Source: Bacteroidales bacterium
GTDB lineage: Bacteria; Bacteroidota; Bacteroidia; Bacteroidales; FEN-979
DNA length: 55,281 bases
Direction: 5' to 3'
NCBI GenBank assembly: GCA_023231065.1
Contig: JALNWE010000014.1
Coordinates: 1 to 55,281 of the forward strand
How positions within the stretch are numbered: the first letter of the stretch is position 1; each line of letters starts with the position of its first letter. The notes below the pieces were generated by a model, which was not told where the DNA came from, did no database searches, and was given only the letters and a program-made list of their open reading frames with translations. The position numbers were made by a program, and so were the translations under genes. Shown here piece after piece: positions 1 through 8,832 of the stretch.

Positions 1-2736
1 GGTCCCCGTGGCATCGCTGCTGATCACCAGGCCGCTGTTGCCGGCGTTATTGGTGAGGGCCCCGTTGACAGTCAGGGCTTTGCCGGGATCTATCGTCAGT
101 ATACATCCCGACTGTATCGTGAGGTTATTACAAACCGTGGGACTGCTGATGTCTTGTGTTATATGTGGCTGATAGGTGGCTGAACCTATATTTATGTTAA
201 GCCCTGATGTAGGAACAGCCCCGGAGTTCCAATTGGATCCGGTATTCCAATCAGTAGAAGTTGCCCCTGTCCAGGTCACCGTGGCATCTCTTTCATAAGC
301 GCCGATTTCGGGAGATCCGGATCGTGCAGATCCCGAATAATCGGTAGTAATGCCGGTTCCGGTCGCAGCAGGTAGCAAGGCCGAAGGAATATAACTTGCC
401 GCAGTAGTACCGCCAGGATTTTGAAAACCCGGTAGCGTAGCGCTGCTGTTCTGATCATTCCCAGACACCCCAGCCACAACGGGAAGGGAGCTTTTATCGG
501 AACTATAATGACCAAGCATCCCACCGGTTCCAGATACATAATAATTGTTGAAGTCGCAGGTAAGGCTCCCTCCGGTATTTACAAAGTAAATGCCATAATG
601 TGTCCCATTGCCCGACCTGGCATTGTCGAGGATGTTGTTCCTGAAATTCCTGGTATTCCCGTTGGCGTAACTGTATAAACAATAGCTGTTTGCTGAACCG
701 GAAGGAGTTCCTCCAAGGTACACGGTATTGAAATAAATTGAATTGGCTCTGTTACCCGAACCTCCATATTCATAAATGCCGTACAAGGTGGTGGCGGTAG
801 TGCCTCCCAGGGTGATGATATTGTTTGAATAAGTTGCAGCTCCGTCACCGATCTTGATCCCATGGATATTGGCAGAGCTGACTGAGTTTACACTGAGACT
901 ATAAATAAGATTCTGTGTAATCGCACTCGCGGTTGAATTCCCCGAAAAGTACACACCTGCAACATGTCCCTGAAAACCTGAATACGTATTTGAAATATTA
1001 TATACTGTGTTACCCGAGACAGTCTGGGCCACGTTATGGTATGAAGAAACTATGATCCCGGCCGCCGACAGGGAGTTGTATCTCCAGTCACTTCCGGTAG
1101 CGGGACCTGTTCCAGTGTTAGAATTTGAAATGGTGAGGTCATGCACGGTATTCCCCGATATTGTATTCCCGCTCCTGAAAACAGCAATCCCTGAAATCCA
1201 ACCCTGATACGTTGTCGGACCGGTATTTGTGGTCCCATTGGTAAGGTTGGCAATCGTGTTGTTGCTTATGTTTGTGGTCACATTCGACTGATTCCCTTCA
1301 GCCAGAATACCGGCAACGATCTGTATACCACCACCCCAGGTGCTTTCAGTTGCAGGAGAGGTCGCATTGATGCTGTTTGGTGTGGAAACGCTGCCGATTA
1401 TATTATTGCTGATTGTTACAGTTCCCGGATTCTGGCTATACAGGTATATCCCGTAAATACTGTTGGCATATTGAGGATCAGTATTCCCGCTGGTAATGGA
1501 ACCGATGGTATTGTTCTGAATATTAACAGCGCCAATGCAGTTGCTGACAATCCCTTTAAGGCTGGTCCAGTCTCCTCCATTCGCTGTAAAAATAATAGAG
1601 CCAGTGCCTGATGAGCTTCCGATACAATTTCCTGCAGTGGTTCCGATATTGTAACTTCCTGAACCACGAACACCTATCGCGGTCCAGGAGCAATTTCCGG
1701 TGTTTGTGTAATCGAAATTCTTTATTGTATTTCCTTGGATATTATTTGCCGTTCCTGCACCTACATTGACACTGATAGCATTGAAAGACATGTTGGCGTA
1801 TGTTTTGGTCCATGTCCCACTGCAAAGAGGAGCGTTTCCACCCATATAATTATTCGATATTGTGAAACCGCTTCCGACAGAAGAATTAATAAAAATAAAG
1901 TTGATAGACCGTGCATCATTTTGTAAATCAGGTTTGTACTCATTTACCTGATAGAAACTGTTTCCGCTGATTGTCCATCCCGTATTGTAAGAATCCTGGC
2001 CATCATTACCTAAAGAAAGGTTAATTGCATAGGTATAAGTATAAATATAATTCCAAACATCATAGAAGTTGTTGTTGGTGATTGAATTTGAGCTGTTTGG
2101 GGCGCCATTGGTCCCATAAGATAAAAGAGCGTTAAATGGTGGGTCGCCATTTGCGTTGGTGATCTGATTATGGTCGATCGTGTTATTATTATTCCCGGCG
2201 CCCGTAGTTGTGCCAAAATAAAGGATTCCTGCCGCACCATGGTGTGTAGAACCCTGTAGCCTGCAGTATTTTATTGTGTTATACGTGGCGCCATTGAGAA
2301 ACTGTATAGTCGATGTATAATTGTCCCAGGCGGTGCTCGAATTGCTGATGACCATATCCACCGTTTGTCCTGTGGCATTGACCCTTCCATCAAAAGTCAC
2401 ATAATCTGCCCCATTGAGAACAATCATCGGAGAATTCCGGTTCCCGCTGATAACAACGCCACTCACAGTGGGATAAATAGTTATCGATGTATAACTGCTC
2501 GACCCGTAACCGCTGTAATATAACAAGACCTGATTGCCTCCTTCATTCGTGCTGCCACTCAGGGTGATCGTGATCACACCTTTGTGTGTGCCGTCATTGA
2601 TCTTGGCGAATGCCGAATAAAGCGTAGTATAGCTTCCGGATGTGGTCCCTGAAGTGGCCGTAAGGCTTACCTGGGCATTTAACGCCATGTTCACGCTTAA
2701 TAGGAAAAGCAGAACAACAATACTTCGGTGTTTCAT
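1..2736 (-). CDS. Large secreted beta-helix (right-handed repeat) surface protein, N-terminal 912 residues; C-terminus outside window
   Basis: A single open frame runs from the ATG at 2736 to the window edge without a stop, which I checked codon by codon, so this is the 5' part of a larger gene. It opens with a signal peptide (MKHRSIVVLLFLLS..., ending NAQ near residue 22). Residues of about 60-760 are dominated by Asn/Ser/Thr/Gly-rich turns of the type 'ISNNxI', 'ISGNTV' and 'NTIxNL' roughly every 20-25 residues, typical of parallel beta-helix (PbH1) proteins. An 'IGAYE' motif at about 811-815, as in choice-of-anchor Q regions, is followed by 'VTWTGATSTDWNTGSNW', a module common in Bacteroidota type IX secretion cargo. 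A C-terminal sorting domain is expected beyond position 1 but is not seen. The ligand or substrate is unknown; adhesion or polysaccharide binding is possible. Confidence 0.85.
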   Translation of the reverse strand, partial: MKHRSIVVLLFLLSVNMALNAQVSLTATSGTTSGSYTTLYSAFAKINDGTHKGVITITLSGSTNEGGNQVLLYYSGYGSSSYTSITIYPTVSGVVISGNRNSPMIVLNGADYVTFDGRVNATGQTVDMVISNSSTAWDNYTSTIQFLNGATYNTIKYCRLQGSTHHGAAGILYFGTTTGAGNNNNTIDHNQITNANGDPPFNALLSYGTNGAPNSSNSITNNNFYDVWNYIYTYTYAINLSLGNDGQDSYNTGWTISGNSFYQVNEYKPDLQNDARSINFIFINSSVGSGFTISNNYMGGNAPLCSGTWTKTYANMSFNAISVNVGAGTANNIQGNTIKNFDYTNTGNCSWTAIGVRGSGSYNIGTTAGNCIGSSSGTGSIIFTANGGDWTSLKGIVSNCIGAVNIQNNTIGSITSGNTDPQYANSIYGIYLYSQNPGTVTISNNIIGSVSTPNSINATSPATESTWGGGIQIVAGILAEGNQSNVTTNISNNTIANLTNGTTNTGPTTYQGWISGIAVFRSGNTISGNTVHDLTISNSNTGTGPATGSDWRYNSLSAAGIIVSSYHNVAQTVSGNTVYNISNTYSGFQGHVAGVYFSGNSTASAITQNLIYSLSVNSVSSANIHGIKIGDGAATYSNNIITLGGTTATTLYGIYEYGGSGNRANSIYFNTVYLGGTPSGSANSYCLYSYANGNTRNFRNNILDNARSGNGTHYGIYFVNTGGSLTCDFNNYYVSGTGGMLGHYSSDKSSLPVVAGVSGNDQNSSATLPGFQNPGGTTAASYIPSALLPAATGTGITTDYSGSARSGSPEIGAYERDATVTWTGATSTDWNTGSNWNSGAVPTSGLNINIGSATYQPHITQDISSPTVCNNLTIQSGCILTIDPGKALTVNGALTNNAGNSGLVISSDATGT

Positions 2737-2796
2737 TTTTGCTGAATTTAAATGGCTGAGTTTGGGGGTACTTATACATCAATCGTTTATCGCTAT

Positions 2797-2827
2797 CAAA
2801 TATAATACATTAAGACAAAAAGTCAAG
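2797..2827 (-). promoter_or_regulatory. Bacteroidota-type promoter for the beta-helix protein gene
   Basis: Read on the minus strand, a -7 box TATATTTG lies at 2797-2804, with a TTG-containing -33 element (CTTG, 2824-2827) 19 bases upstream. This matches the known Bacteroidota consensus TTTG-N19-TAnnTTTG with one mismatch. Transcription would start near 2790, giving a leader of about 50 bases. Confidence 0.6.
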
Positions 2828-3105
2828 AGTTTTATAAAGGGATTAAGGCGTGAAAATGCCTTGTTCAATCACAATTTATCCCAATTATAGAAAATTTCGG
2901 AAATCTCTTTCTTTTGTATCTCGCGCCATTCAACGTTCAGCGTACACAGATAATAATCTCCCTGGGCGCAGTAATGTACGGGCATTTTTTTTGGTCGGAG
3001 TAAAAAAATTACTAAAATTCCTGTATATTCACGTTTTCTTGGGATACCAGGTCAATGCCGTTGCATCAGATTCTGTTTTATGATTAATCCGGTATAAAAC
3101 TATAA
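2828..3105. other. Divergent intergenic region without a gene
   Basis: This is the AT-rich gap between the divergent beta-helix and PAS-kinase genes. Short open frames here lack any protein-like composition. I see no RNA gene, strong hairpin or repeat, and no convincing -33/-7 pair for the kinase. Confidence 0.5.
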
Positions 3106-5724
3106 ATGCCAACTATTATGAAGCCTCCCAGTAAATTCAATCATGAAACCTTATACCAGGTTTTATTTGAAAGCGCCAACGATGCGATCGTGATCATGGA
3201 CGATAGTCTTTTCATCAAATGTAACCAGATGGCGCTTAAAATCTATGGCTGTAACAGAGAAGATATTATCGGTCATTCCCCCTGGGAATTCAGTCCCGAT
3301 ATTCAGCCTGATGGCCAGCAGTCGAGAATAAATGCTCAGTATCATATTCAGCTTGCCCTGAAAGGCACACCCCAGAACTTTTATTGGAGGCACAGAAAGA
3401 AAGACGGAAGCGAAATTGACACGATAGTTACCCTGAACCGTATTGATTGGGGGGGAGATATCCGGATCCAGTCGATTGTCAGGGATATTACCGATAAGAG
3501 ACGGACTGAGAGGGAATATCTGCGGGAAAAAGCCTTCATGGACAAGTTGTTTGAAAGTTCCCCGGAGGCAATTTCCGTGTTAAATGAAGAAGGGAAAGTT
3601 GATCGGGTTAATTCGAAATTCCTGAATCTTTTCGGGCTAAACCGGGAAGAAGTAATCGGGAAACCGATTGATGATGTTATTGCACAGGGCCAGGAACATG
3701 AGCAGGCAGTAGAAATCACCAGGGAAGTACATTCCGGGAATACCATCGAAATGGAAACGGTGCGGTATAAAAATGATGGCGCCCCGATCCACGTCTCCCT
3801 GATCGCAACACCCATCGAGGTATCCGGTCAGTATATCGGAGGATACGGCATATACAGGGATATCACCGAACGAAAAAAAACCGAGAAAGCGCTCAGGGAA
3901 AGCGAAGAATTGTTCAGGAACCTGGTCGGAAACATGCCCGTGGGGGTGTATAAAAGCACCGCTGAAGGGAAATTTGTGGAAGTCAATCCGGCCCTGGTGA
4001 AAATGCTCGGTTATGGGAGCCGCGAAGAACTGCTTGCCGTAAATATTAAAAACCAGGTGTATTTCGAACCCGCCGACAGGGAAAAGATCATTGCCGGGCA
4101 TAAAGAAAATGAACTCATGGTGGTGCGCGTGAAAAAAAAGAACGGGGCTGAGATCTGGGTAGAAGATTTCAGATGGTTCTACCGCGACGACAAGGGAAAT
4201 ATTCTGTATCACGAAGGATTGGTCCACGATATAACGGCCCAGATCAGGGCAGAATCAGCGCTGAAAAAGACGGAACAGGAATTCAAAAACCTGTTCGAAA
4301 TGGCGAATGATTCCATTCTGATTTTCAGGCCTGATGATGAAGTTATCCTGGAAGCCAATACGAAAGCCTGCCTGACGTATGGATTCCCGAAAGAGGAGCT
4401 GATCGGGATGAGCCTGAAAAAACTCACGAAGGATGTTCGGAGAGGGGAACGTACGATCAGACAAATTCTTGAGCAGAAAACCCTGGAATCCTATGAAACG
4501 GTCCATTTCAATAAAGACGGGCATCCCATCGAATTCCTGATCAATTTTTCGCTGATCTTTTACCGGGAGCAACAGATGATACTTTCTATTGAAAGAAACA
4601 TTACCGAGTGGAAAAATATCCAACAGAAACTCATAGAATCGGAGGAGAAATTCCGTTCCCTTGCGGAATATTCCCCCAACATGATTTTCATCAATATCAA
4701 AGGGAATGTCGTCTATGCAAATTCACTGTGTGAATCTGTTATGGGGTACACAAAAGAAGAACTTTATTCAACCGGTTTTAATTTCATGGAACTGATTGAC
4801 CCTAAATGCCATACACAAATCATGGAGGCGTTCAGGCATCATTTGCTGGGTGAAGAAGTCCCTCCGTATGAATATGCCATAAGGACCAAACAGGGGAAAA
4901 AATTGTACACCGTGTTAAGTACAAAACTGATCCGCTATGGTGATGAAAATGCAATTCTTGGGGTTGTTACCGATATTACCGACCGGAAGATGGTGGAACT
5001 GACGTTGATGAATCAGACCGAAGAGCTGAAAGACCTGAATGCAACGAAAGACAAATTCTTTTCCATTATAGCCCATGATCTGAAAAATCCGTTTAATACG
5101 ATATTGGGGTTCATCGGAGTTCTCAAAAGCGAATACCAGGAGCTGGACGATACAGAGATCCAGAAGCACATCGACACCATCAGGATATCGGCCGAACGAG
5201 CTTACAACTTGTTAGAGAATTTGCTGTTGTGGTCCCGTGCCCAGACAGGTAACATTGAATTTCTTCCAGAAGTGTTCAACCTGAGGAACAATTTATTGGA
5301 TACAATCCAGCTGCTTGATAACATGGCAAGAAAGAAATCAATCACCATCACCTCTGACATTCCGGACCACTGTTTTGTTTTTGCCGATAAAAATATGATC
5401 GGCACCATTGTCCGTAACCTGTTGGCCAATGCGATCAAATTTACGCCGAAAGACGGTAATATCCATGTATCCGTGGTGGCCCGGAATGATTATTTGGAAA
5501 TTTCAGTGAAAGATTCGGGCGTGGGCATTCCACCGGCGATGATAGATTCTATCTTTAAGATTGATCAAAAAACGTCCACCGAGGGGACGGAAAAAGAGAA
5601 AGGCAGCGGGTTGGGTTTGCTGTTATGCAAAGAGTTCGTGGGAAGGCACGGCGGAAAAATCTGGGTTAAAAGCAGACCAGGAGAAGGAAGCTTATTTACA
5701 TTCACAATCCCTGTTGTAAAATAG
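3106..5724 (+). CDS. Five-PAS sensor histidine kinase, cytoplasmic, orphan
   Basis: This 872-residue protein has no transmembrane segment or signal peptide. Five PAS domains lie at about 14-133, 147-258, 268-382, 392-505 and 515-630. Each ends in the 'xDIT' PAC signature (RDITDKR, RDITERK, HDITAQI, RNITEWK, TDITDRK), and short coiled linkers join them. The HisKA domain carries the phospho-acceptor His657 in 'SIIAHDLKNPF'. The ATPase domain has an N-box at about 775 (NAIKFTP), a G1 box at 803 (DSGVGIPP) and a G2 box at 833 (GSGLGL). By family it should autophosphorylate in response to a soluble or redox cue and pass phosphate to a receiver. No receiver domain is fused, and no response regulator gene adjoins, so its partner is elsewhere. 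A second ATG 12 bases downstream (3118) is an alternative start. Confidence 0.92.
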   Translation: MPTIMKPPSKFNHETLYQVLFESANDAIVIMDDSLFIKCNQMALKIYGCNREDIIGHSPWEFSPDIQPDGQQSRINAQYHIQLALKGTPQNFYWRHRKKDGSEIDTIVTLNRIDWGGDIRIQSIVRDITDKRRTEREYLREKAFMDKLFESSPEAISVLNEEGKVDRVNSKFLNLFGLNREEVIGKPIDDVIAQGQEHEQAVEITREVHSGNTIEMETVRYKNDGAPIHVSLIATPIEVSGQYIGGYGIYRDITERKKTEKALRESEELFRNLVGNMPVGVYKSTAEGKFVEVNPALVKMLGYGSREELLAVNIKNQVYFEPADREKIIAGHKENELMVVRVKKKNGAEIWVEDFRWFYRDDKGNILYHEGLVHDITAQIRAESALKKTEQEFKNLFEMANDSILIFRPDDEVILEANTKACLTYGFPKEELIGMSLKKLTKDVRRGERTIRQILEQKTLESYETVHFNKDGHPIEFLINFSLIFYREQQMILSIERNITEWKNIQQKLIESEEKFRSLAEYSPNMIFINIKGNVVYANSLCESVMGYTKEELYSTGFNFMELIDPKCHTQIMEAFRHHLLGEEVPPYEYAIRTKQGKKLYTVLSTKLIRYGDENAILGVVTDITDRKMVELTLMNQTEELKDLNATKDKFFSIIAHDLKNPFNTILGFIGVLKSEYQELDDTEIQKHIDTIRISAERAYNLLENLLLWSRAQTGNIEFLPEVFNLRNNLLDTIQLLDNMARKKSITITSDIPDHCFVFADKNMIGTIVRNLLANAIKFTPKDGNIHVSVVARNDYLEISVKDSGVGIPPAMIDSIFKIDQKTSTEGTEKEKGSGLGLLLCKEFVGRHGGKIWVKSRPGEGSLFTFTIPVVK

Positions 5725-5750
5725 CAAAAAGAATAGTGAGAAGGATTCAG

Positions 5751-5758
5751 TATATTTG
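5751..5758 (+). promoter_or_regulatory. -7 box (TATATTTG) upstream of the isochorismatase-like gene
   Basis: TATATTTG fits TAnnTTTG exactly and lies 34 bases before the ATG at 5793. I find no good -33 TTTG at the usual spacing, so this is a half-supported promoter. Confidence 0.4.
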
Positions 5759-5792
5759 AGGTGAGTGAAAAATTAACCAAAAACCAATAGCC

Positions 5793-6386
5793 ATGAAAAG
5801 AATTATCATCCTGCTGGCCATACTGTTAATGGCCATTTCTGTTCCATCCTTTGCCCAGGATAAACCCGAAAAGCCCCAAGAACCAATCAAACCCGCCTTA
5901 CTGGTGATCGACGTCCAGAAAGCCTTTTTGCCTATGATGTCACCGGATAAGGATATGGCAATGGAATACATCAACGGCCTGATCGGGCTCTTCCGAAAGC
6001 ATGGCTATCCTGTCATAAGGGTTTACCACACCAGCGAGGAGTACGGTGTCACCCCGGGCGCCGAAGGGTTTGAATATCCCGAAAAGGTGAATATTCTGCC
6101 CACCGATCCAAAGGTGATCAAAACTTATGGGGATGGTTTCAACAAGACCGACCTCGACAAGGTCATCAAAGCCACAGGCAGCAACACCCTTTTCCTCTGT
6201 GGACTGAGCGCGACCGGATGCGTGCTCGCCACCTGGATCGGGGCCCAGGACAACGATTACAAAGCCTTCATGGTGAAGGATGCCATCATAAGCCCCAACG
6301 CCGGGTACACGAGGAATGTGGAAGAAATGTTTGATGCGGTTACGTATGATGTAGTGCAACTGATTGTTGAACATGCAGGGAAATGA
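5793..6386 (+). CDS. Exported cysteine hydrolase of the isochorismatase family
   Basis: This 197-residue protein starts with a signal peptide (residues 1-21, ending SFAQ) followed by a Pro/Lys-rich linker and then an isochorismatase-like fold. The family's catalytic triad is visible: Asp40 in 'LLVIDVQKAF', Lys118 in 'GFNKTDL' and Cys143 in 'GLSATGCVLAT'. Family members hydrolyse nicotinamide, isochorismate, ureidoacrylate, N-carbamoyl compounds and similar small molecules; the substrate cannot be read from sequence. Most relatives are cytosolic, so a clean signal peptide points to a periplasmic role. The gene stands alone between the PAS kinase and tRNA-Ser. Confidence 0.88.
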   Translation: MKRIIILLAILLMAISVPSFAQDKPEKPQEPIKPALLVIDVQKAFLPMMSPDKDMAMEYINGLIGLFRKHGYPVIRVYHTSEEYGVTPGAEGFEYPEKVNILPTDPKVIKTYGDGFNKTDLDKVIKATGSNTLFLCGLSATGCVLATWIGAQDNDYKAFMVKDAIISPNAGYTRNVEEMFDAVTYDVVQLIVEHAGK

Positions 6387-6725
6387 AGTGAAGCCCGACT
6401 TCAGGATGATATGGCCTGATATTGGTTTTTGACACAACACTCCGCGCCAGCATCGACTTATCCGAACTGAAACCGGGTTTTTTATTATTTCTCCCTGTAA
6501 CCATCATCTTAGCGCCTTTTCGGGACCAACATAACAGACAGCAGGTCCCCACATGCTCCCCACATGCCCCCCACTTGGTACCATGATTGAAAACCATGGG
6601 GCGCTAATTCCCGGATTTGAGGCTTAATGTAAAGAAATTTGAGTACAAACCATTCAACGAGGCTGGCGTAGCAGTGGACAATTTCAGAATTTCAGTGGTT
6701 TTCGTTAACCTACATTCAATCTAAG
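6387..6725. other. Intergenic region without a recognisable gene
   Basis: These 339 bases lie between the hydrolase stop and the 3' end of tRNA-Ser. They contain a short direct repeat (CCCACATGC, twice near 6548-6566) and a T-rich stretch near 6479-6490. I see no convincing ORF, RNA gene or strong terminator hairpin. Confidence 0.5.
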
Positions 6726-6813
6726 CGGAGAGACTGGGATTCGAACCCAGGATACACTTTTGGCGTATACACACTTTCCAGGCGTGCTCCTTCGACCACT
6801 CGGACACCTCTCC
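6726..6813 (-). tRNA. tRNA-Ser (anticodon GGA)
   Basis: The 88-base sequence folds as a class II tRNA. The acceptor stem is GGAGAGG against TCTCTCC with discriminator G. The anticodon loop CTGGAAA sits in a CACGC/GTGTG stem and gives anticodon GGA. There is a long variable arm, and the T-arm is CTGGG-TTCGAAT-CCCAG. The 3' CCA is not encoded. It should read UCC and UCU serine codons. Confidence 0.95.
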
Positions 6814-6840
6814 GGGTCAATTTATTTATTACGCGCTGAA

Positions 6841-6910
6841 ATCCAGCATCCACCTCATCCCCTGACCCTTCCCCTCAAGGAGAAGGGAGCATCCCCCATC
6901 CAGCATCCAC
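6841..6910 (+). repeat. Dispersed palindromic repeat, copy A
   Basis: This is an approximately 60-70 base element with ends rich in 'CATCCAGCATCCA'-like sequence and a central 22-base palindrome at 6866-6887: CCCTTCCCCT, CA, AGGAGAAGGG (one mismatch between arms). The same sequence recurs at 38704-38763 and, inverted, at 48695-48759. This copy lies between the end of ansA and the 5' end of tRNA-Ser. Confidence 0.85.
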
Positions 6911-6945
6911 GTAATTTCCCGCAAAGGTAAGAAATTTTCTTAAAA

Positions 6946-7980
6946 TCAAACGGTCATTTCTCCCCGGAGGGAAGTTTGTAAAAGCTGTTTAACACTATCT
7001 GCTGAATAACCGCATCCCAGCAGGTACATCAGTTTGGTTACAGCCGATTCGGTCGTGATGTCATAACCTCCAATGACCCCTATCTTACCCAGTCCGACAC
7101 TGGTTTCGTATTTACCCATCTCAACCGCTCCTCCCTTGCATTGGGTCACATTGAAAACAATGATCCCGCGGGAAACCGCATCCCTTATCTGATCGAGAAA
7201 CCAGGGGGCTGTCGGCGCATTACCGGAACCAAAAGTTTCAAGGATAACGGCCTTCAGGTTCCGGGTGTTGAGTATGGCCTCAACCGCATCCGGCGAAATG
7301 CCCGGGAATAATTTCAGGATCGCGATGTCATCATCAAGAACCTTAAGGGCCTTCAATTTTTTAAAATTGGGCTTCAGGATCAGATTATTGTAATATTTAA
7401 TATGTACGCCCACCTCGGCAAGCAAAGGATAATTCACCGATACAAAAGCGCCGAAATGTTCAGCATTGAATTTGCTCGTTCGGTTTCCCCGGTACAACTT
7501 GTTCTCAAAACAAATGGCAACCTCCGGGACAACCGGCGTATCAAACTCCTTGGCTGCAGCTATCTCAACCGAATTAATGAAATTTTCGCGGCCGTCGGTC
7601 CTGACCATCCCGATGGGAAGCTGGGAGCCGGTGAATATGACAGGTTTGTTCAGGTTCTCTAACATAAAACTGAGGGCCGAGGCGGTATAAGCCATGGTAT
7701 CCGATCCATGGAGGACCACAAACCCATCATAATCCTCATATTTTTCCTCAATCACGCTGGCCAGGTGAATATAAAAGGAGGGATTCATATCGGATGAATC
7801 AAGCAAAGGCTCAAAGGTGTAGAAATCAATCCTGCAATTGAAATTTTCAAGCACCGGAAGGTACTTGTACAGGATGTCGAAAGTAAGCGGGCGAAGCGAC
7901 ATGGTTTTCGGATCCTGCACCATCCCGATCGTGCCTCCCGTATAAATTACTAAAATAGCTGTCTGGTTTATCATGATCAT
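6946..7980 (-). CDS. ansA: Type I L-asparaginase
   Basis: This 344-residue protein matches the length of cytoplasmic type I asparaginases and has no signal peptide. The first catalytic signature is 'YTGGTIG' with nucleophile Thr14. The second is 'LHGSDTMAYTASAL' with the Thr95/Asp94 region. 'GSQLPIGMVRTDGREN' is also typical of AnsA. It hydrolyses L-asparagine to aspartate and ammonia. An alternative ATG two codons downstream (7974) is possible. It begins a minus-strand run with tatD, a GT9 glycosyltransferase and an MBL hydrolase, which may be co-transcribed, but their functions are unrelated. Confidence 0.93.
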   Translation of the reverse strand: MIMINQTAILVIYTGGTIGMVQDPKTMSLRPLTFDILYKYLPVLENFNCRIDFYTFEPLLDSSDMNPSFYIHLASVIEEKYEDYDGFVVLHGSDTMAYTASALSFMLENLNKPVIFTGSQLPIGMVRTDGRENFINSVEIAAAKEFDTPVVPEVAICFENKLYRGNRTSKFNAEHFGAFVSVNYPLLAEVGVHIKYYNNLILKPNFKKLKALKVLDDDIAILKLFPGISPDAVEAILNTRNLKAVILETFGSGNAPTAPWFLDQIRDAVSRGIIVFNVTQCKGGAVEMGKYETSVGLGKIGVIGGYDITTESAVTKLMYLLGCGYSADSVKQLLQTSLRGEMTV

Positions 7981-8033
7981 GCATTTTTATAAAAATACTA
8001 TGTTATTTCCGGATCCCGGAAAAGGATCTGATA

Positions 8034-8810
8034 TTAAATATGAAATATAGTCCTGGCATTTTGCGTGGTAATTTCTGCGACCTGATCGAGGGTGATTTTT
8101 TTTATTTCTGCCATTTTTTGGGCAATAAGTGAAATATAGGATGGTTCGTTACGCTCACCCCGATGGGGAACAGGCGGGAGCCACGGGGCATCCGTTTCCA
8201 GCACCAGATGTTCGGGATTGGTCATTTCAACCACCTTCTGTAGCCCTGAATTTTTATAGGTTATCACACCCCCGATCCCCAGCAGGAACCCAAGATTGAT
8301 GGCGCGCCTGGCTTGTTCCTGATTCCCGCTAAAACAGTGAAAAACCCCGCGCAGGCCCGGATTGTTTTCTTTTTCAAGGATCTCAAGCGCCATATCCATG
8401 GAATTTCTTGTATGGATAACAACCGGAAGATGATGCGTTACTGCCAGGTTAAGCTGCTTCCTGAATGCATTTTTCTGTTCCGCCTCATAAGTCTTGTCCC
8501 AATAAAGGTCGATCCCGATTTCACCCACTGCATAAAACCGCAGGTCCGGCCGCTCCAGGTAATTCTCAACAATTGCCAGTTCATTCTGGAAATCAGCCTT
8601 TACCGAAGTCGGATGAAGCCCCATCATGGGGTAACATAAATGAGGAAAGCCGGAGACGGTATGGAGCAACCTTTCATGATACTGGGAATCAATGGCGGGC
8701 AATAAAAAACAATCAACCCCTGCCTGCCCGGCCCGCGATATCGCCATCTCGCGATCAGCATCGAATTCTTCAGAATAAATATGGGTATGGGTATCTATGA
8801 ACATGCTCAT
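8034..8810 (-). CDS. tatD: TatD-family metal-dependent deoxyribonuclease
   Basis: This 258-residue protein is the usual size for TatD/YcfH nucleases, which have a TIM-barrel amidohydrolase fold. The metal-binding HxH is at His8/His10 (FIDTHTH). 'VGEIGIDLYWD', 'VIHTRNS', 'VFHCFSG' and 'LETDAPWL' follow in the expected order. TatD proteins act as 3'-5' exonucleases on damaged DNA, and some as D-aminoacyl-tRNA deacylases. The stop lies about 50 bases from the ansA start, and the upstream GT9 gene ends 22 bases before it, so an operon is likely. ATG codons at 8810 and 8804 are both plausible starts. Confidence 0.93.
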   Translation of the reverse strand: MSMFIDTHTHIYSEEFDADREMAISRAGQAGVDCFLLPAIDSQYHERLLHTVSGFPHLCYPMMGLHPTSVKADFQNELAIVENYLERPDLRFYAVGEIGIDLYWDKTYEAEQKNAFRKQLNLAVTHHLPVVIHTRNSMDMALEILEKENNPGLRGVFHCFSGNQEQARRAINLGFLLGIGGVITYKNSGLQKVVEMTNPEHLVLETDAPWLPPVPHRGERNEPSYISLIAQKMAEIKKITLDQVAEITTQNARTIFHI

Positions 8811-8832
8811 TGTCTGTCTGGAATTGATGATT

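Noticed and set aside
1416..2240. Short open frames in a second frame on the minus strand
   Set aside because: They are shadows of the long partial beta-helix frame, which is open from 2736 to 1.
3637..4227. A 196-codon open frame on the minus strand
   Set aside because: It lies wholly opposite the PAS domains of the histidine kinase, which are clear in the plus strand.
5940..6440. A 166-codon open frame on the minus strand
   Set aside because: It is opposite the isochorismatase-like gene, whose catalytic triad is complete.
6827..6838. TTACGCGCTGA shared with the tRNA-Ala flank (near 35993)
   Set aside because: The 11-base match lies upstream of one tRNA and downstream of the other, so there is no consistent structure.
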